Part shown: piece after piece, positions 63,483 through 64,000 of the stretch
How positions within the stretch are numbered: the stretch's first letter is position 1
How the letters are laid out: every line of letters begins with the position of its first letter
Source of the DNA: Oscillospiraceae bacterium
Lineage (GTDB): Bacteria; Bacillota; Clostridia; Oscillospirales; Ruminococcaceae
Assembly: GCA_031282245.1 (NCBI GenBank)
Contig: JAITEB010000045.1
Span: 1-64,000 of the forward strand
Direction: 5' to 3'
DNA: 64,000 bases
Made by a program: the position numbers and the translations under genes
Notes under the pieces: generated by a model
Seen by the model: only the letters and a program-made list of their open reading frames with translations
What the model was told of the DNA's origin: nothing
Database searches by the model: none

Positions 63483-64000
63483 ATTGGCCGTAATACGCGT
63501 TTTTGCCGTGCTTTCTCAAAAAGTGCCTGTCCAGAAGTTCCGTTTGCATGGGCGCTATATCCGGGCGCATAGCCTGGCAGTGCCAGGCCATGAAACTCAA
63601 TTCCTCCAGAACAGCGGCGTTATGAACGCTCTCCGCCGCGTCTTTGCCCCAGGCGAAAGGCCCGTGACCGGCGACAAGAACGGCGGGAACGTCATCGGGA
63701 GACTTGTCCAGGAAAGCTTCGGCAATTACCCTGCCGGTTTCCAGCTCGTACTCCCCGGCGATTTCGGCGGGGGTCATCAGTCGGGTGCAGGGGACTTCGC
63801 CATAGAAATAATCCCCGTGCGTCGTCCCCAGCGGGGGGATTCCCCGCCCGGCCTGCGCAAAAACAGTCGCCCAGCGGCTGTGCGTGTGCGTTATCCCGCC
63901 GATATTGGGAAATTTTCTGTAAAGCTCCAAGTGCGTGGGGGCGTCGCTGGAGGGTTTCAGGCTCCCCTCAACGATTTCGCCCTCCAGATTCAGTATAACT
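63481..64000 (-). CDS. araD: L-ribulose-5-phosphate 4-epimerase, N-terminus outside the window
   Basis: The C-terminal 172 residues of AraD, which converts L-ribulose-5-phosphate to D-xylulose-5-phosphate. The frame is open to the right edge. The zinc site H-T-H-S and V-A-G-H-G, the substrate segments K-P-S-S-D-A-P-T-H and G-T-T-H-G-D-Y-F are present. A TTG inside at 63930 is not the true start. Confidence 0.93.
   Translation of the reverse strand, partial: VILNLEGEIVEGSLKPSSDAPTHLELYRKFPNIGGITHTHSRWATVFAQAGRGIPPLGTTHGDYFYGEVPCTRLMTPAEIAGEYELETGRVIAEAFLDKSPDDVPAVLVAGHGPFAWGKDAAESVHNAAVLEELSFMAWHCQAMRPDIAPMQTELLDRHFLRKHGKNAYYGQ

Overview
The window looks like chromosome of an anaerobic clostridial bacterium (Bacillota, Eubacteriales, probably Oscillospiraceae-like). 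The evidence is a GatCAB operon, an IspH-ribosomal protein S1 fusion, SpoVG, an EF-P/CD1247-type/S20 neighbourhood, a T-box leader, an Asp23-NusB-XseA-XseB-IspA operon, an HPr relative lacking its histidine, and a ferredoxin-type aldo/keto reductase. No rRNA, insertion sequence, prophage or CRISPR array was seen. Most of the window is ordinary housekeeping DNA of moderate GC.

Layout. 1-1386: the start of an AT-rich surface VWA protein, cut by the left edge. 2077-14260 (+): an orphan OadG-like protein, ligA-gatC-gatA-gatB, two paralogous secreted proteins, an AI-2E-type permease, rbgA, an RNase HII-YraN fusion, a uridine-kinase-like protein and a zinc-ribbon protein. 14335-23617 (-): the accessory island described below. 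23906-23982 (-): tRNA-Val. 24258-27971 (+): efp, a CD1247-like gene, rpsT, then a tyrosine T-box leader driving dcd-tyrS. 28028-33229: tadA and a CPBP-like protein (-), a CNNM/CBS protein with a disrupted 5' end (+), a phosphohexomutase and zapA (-). 33640-36538 (+): glgP and dut. 36936-42095 (-): ispH-rpsA, plsC, cmk, a BaiN/HI0933 flavoprotein and spoVG. 42630-50215: trkA-trkH, azlCD, the HPr-like gene (-), mtaB, an rtcB-like gene and a flavin reductase. 50366-52692 (-): mreD, mreC and a CAP-domain lipoprotein. 53214-56963 (+): a MalEFG-type importer and a small membrane protein. 57162-63426 (+): the ferredoxin-type reductase, asp23-nusB-Kae1-like-xseA-xseB-ispA, a PAP2-like gene and nrdR. 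63481-64000 (-): partial araD.

The most interesting system is the AT-rich ten-gene minus-strand operon at 14335-23617. It encodes a 68-residue precursor with six cysteines in strict alternation (C-x repeated from residue 21 to 31), a radical SAM/SPASM maturase, a protein of the TIGR04066 'peptide maturation' type, an acyl-carrier-related protein, a small subtilase with an intact D-H-N-S active site and a second C-terminal domain, an ABC exporter without a C39 peptidase, a stand-alone adaptor-like (HlyD C-terminal) membrane protein, and a sugar-type solute-binding protein with two permeases but no dedicated import ATPase. I read it as a Cys-rich RiPP system of the clostridial 'Clo7bot/CLI_3235' kind (family names recalled, not searched). 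The likely order is: the maturase modifies the CxC comb, the subtilase removes the leader, and the ABC protein exports the product. The product's structure and role, and the purpose of the importer parts, cannot be read from sequence.

Other points of note: dcd sits under tyrosyl T-box control; RNase HII is fused to YraN; a Kae1/TsaD paralog lies between nusB and xseA; the CPBP-like protein has lost its histidines; and neither importer in the window has its own ATPase.
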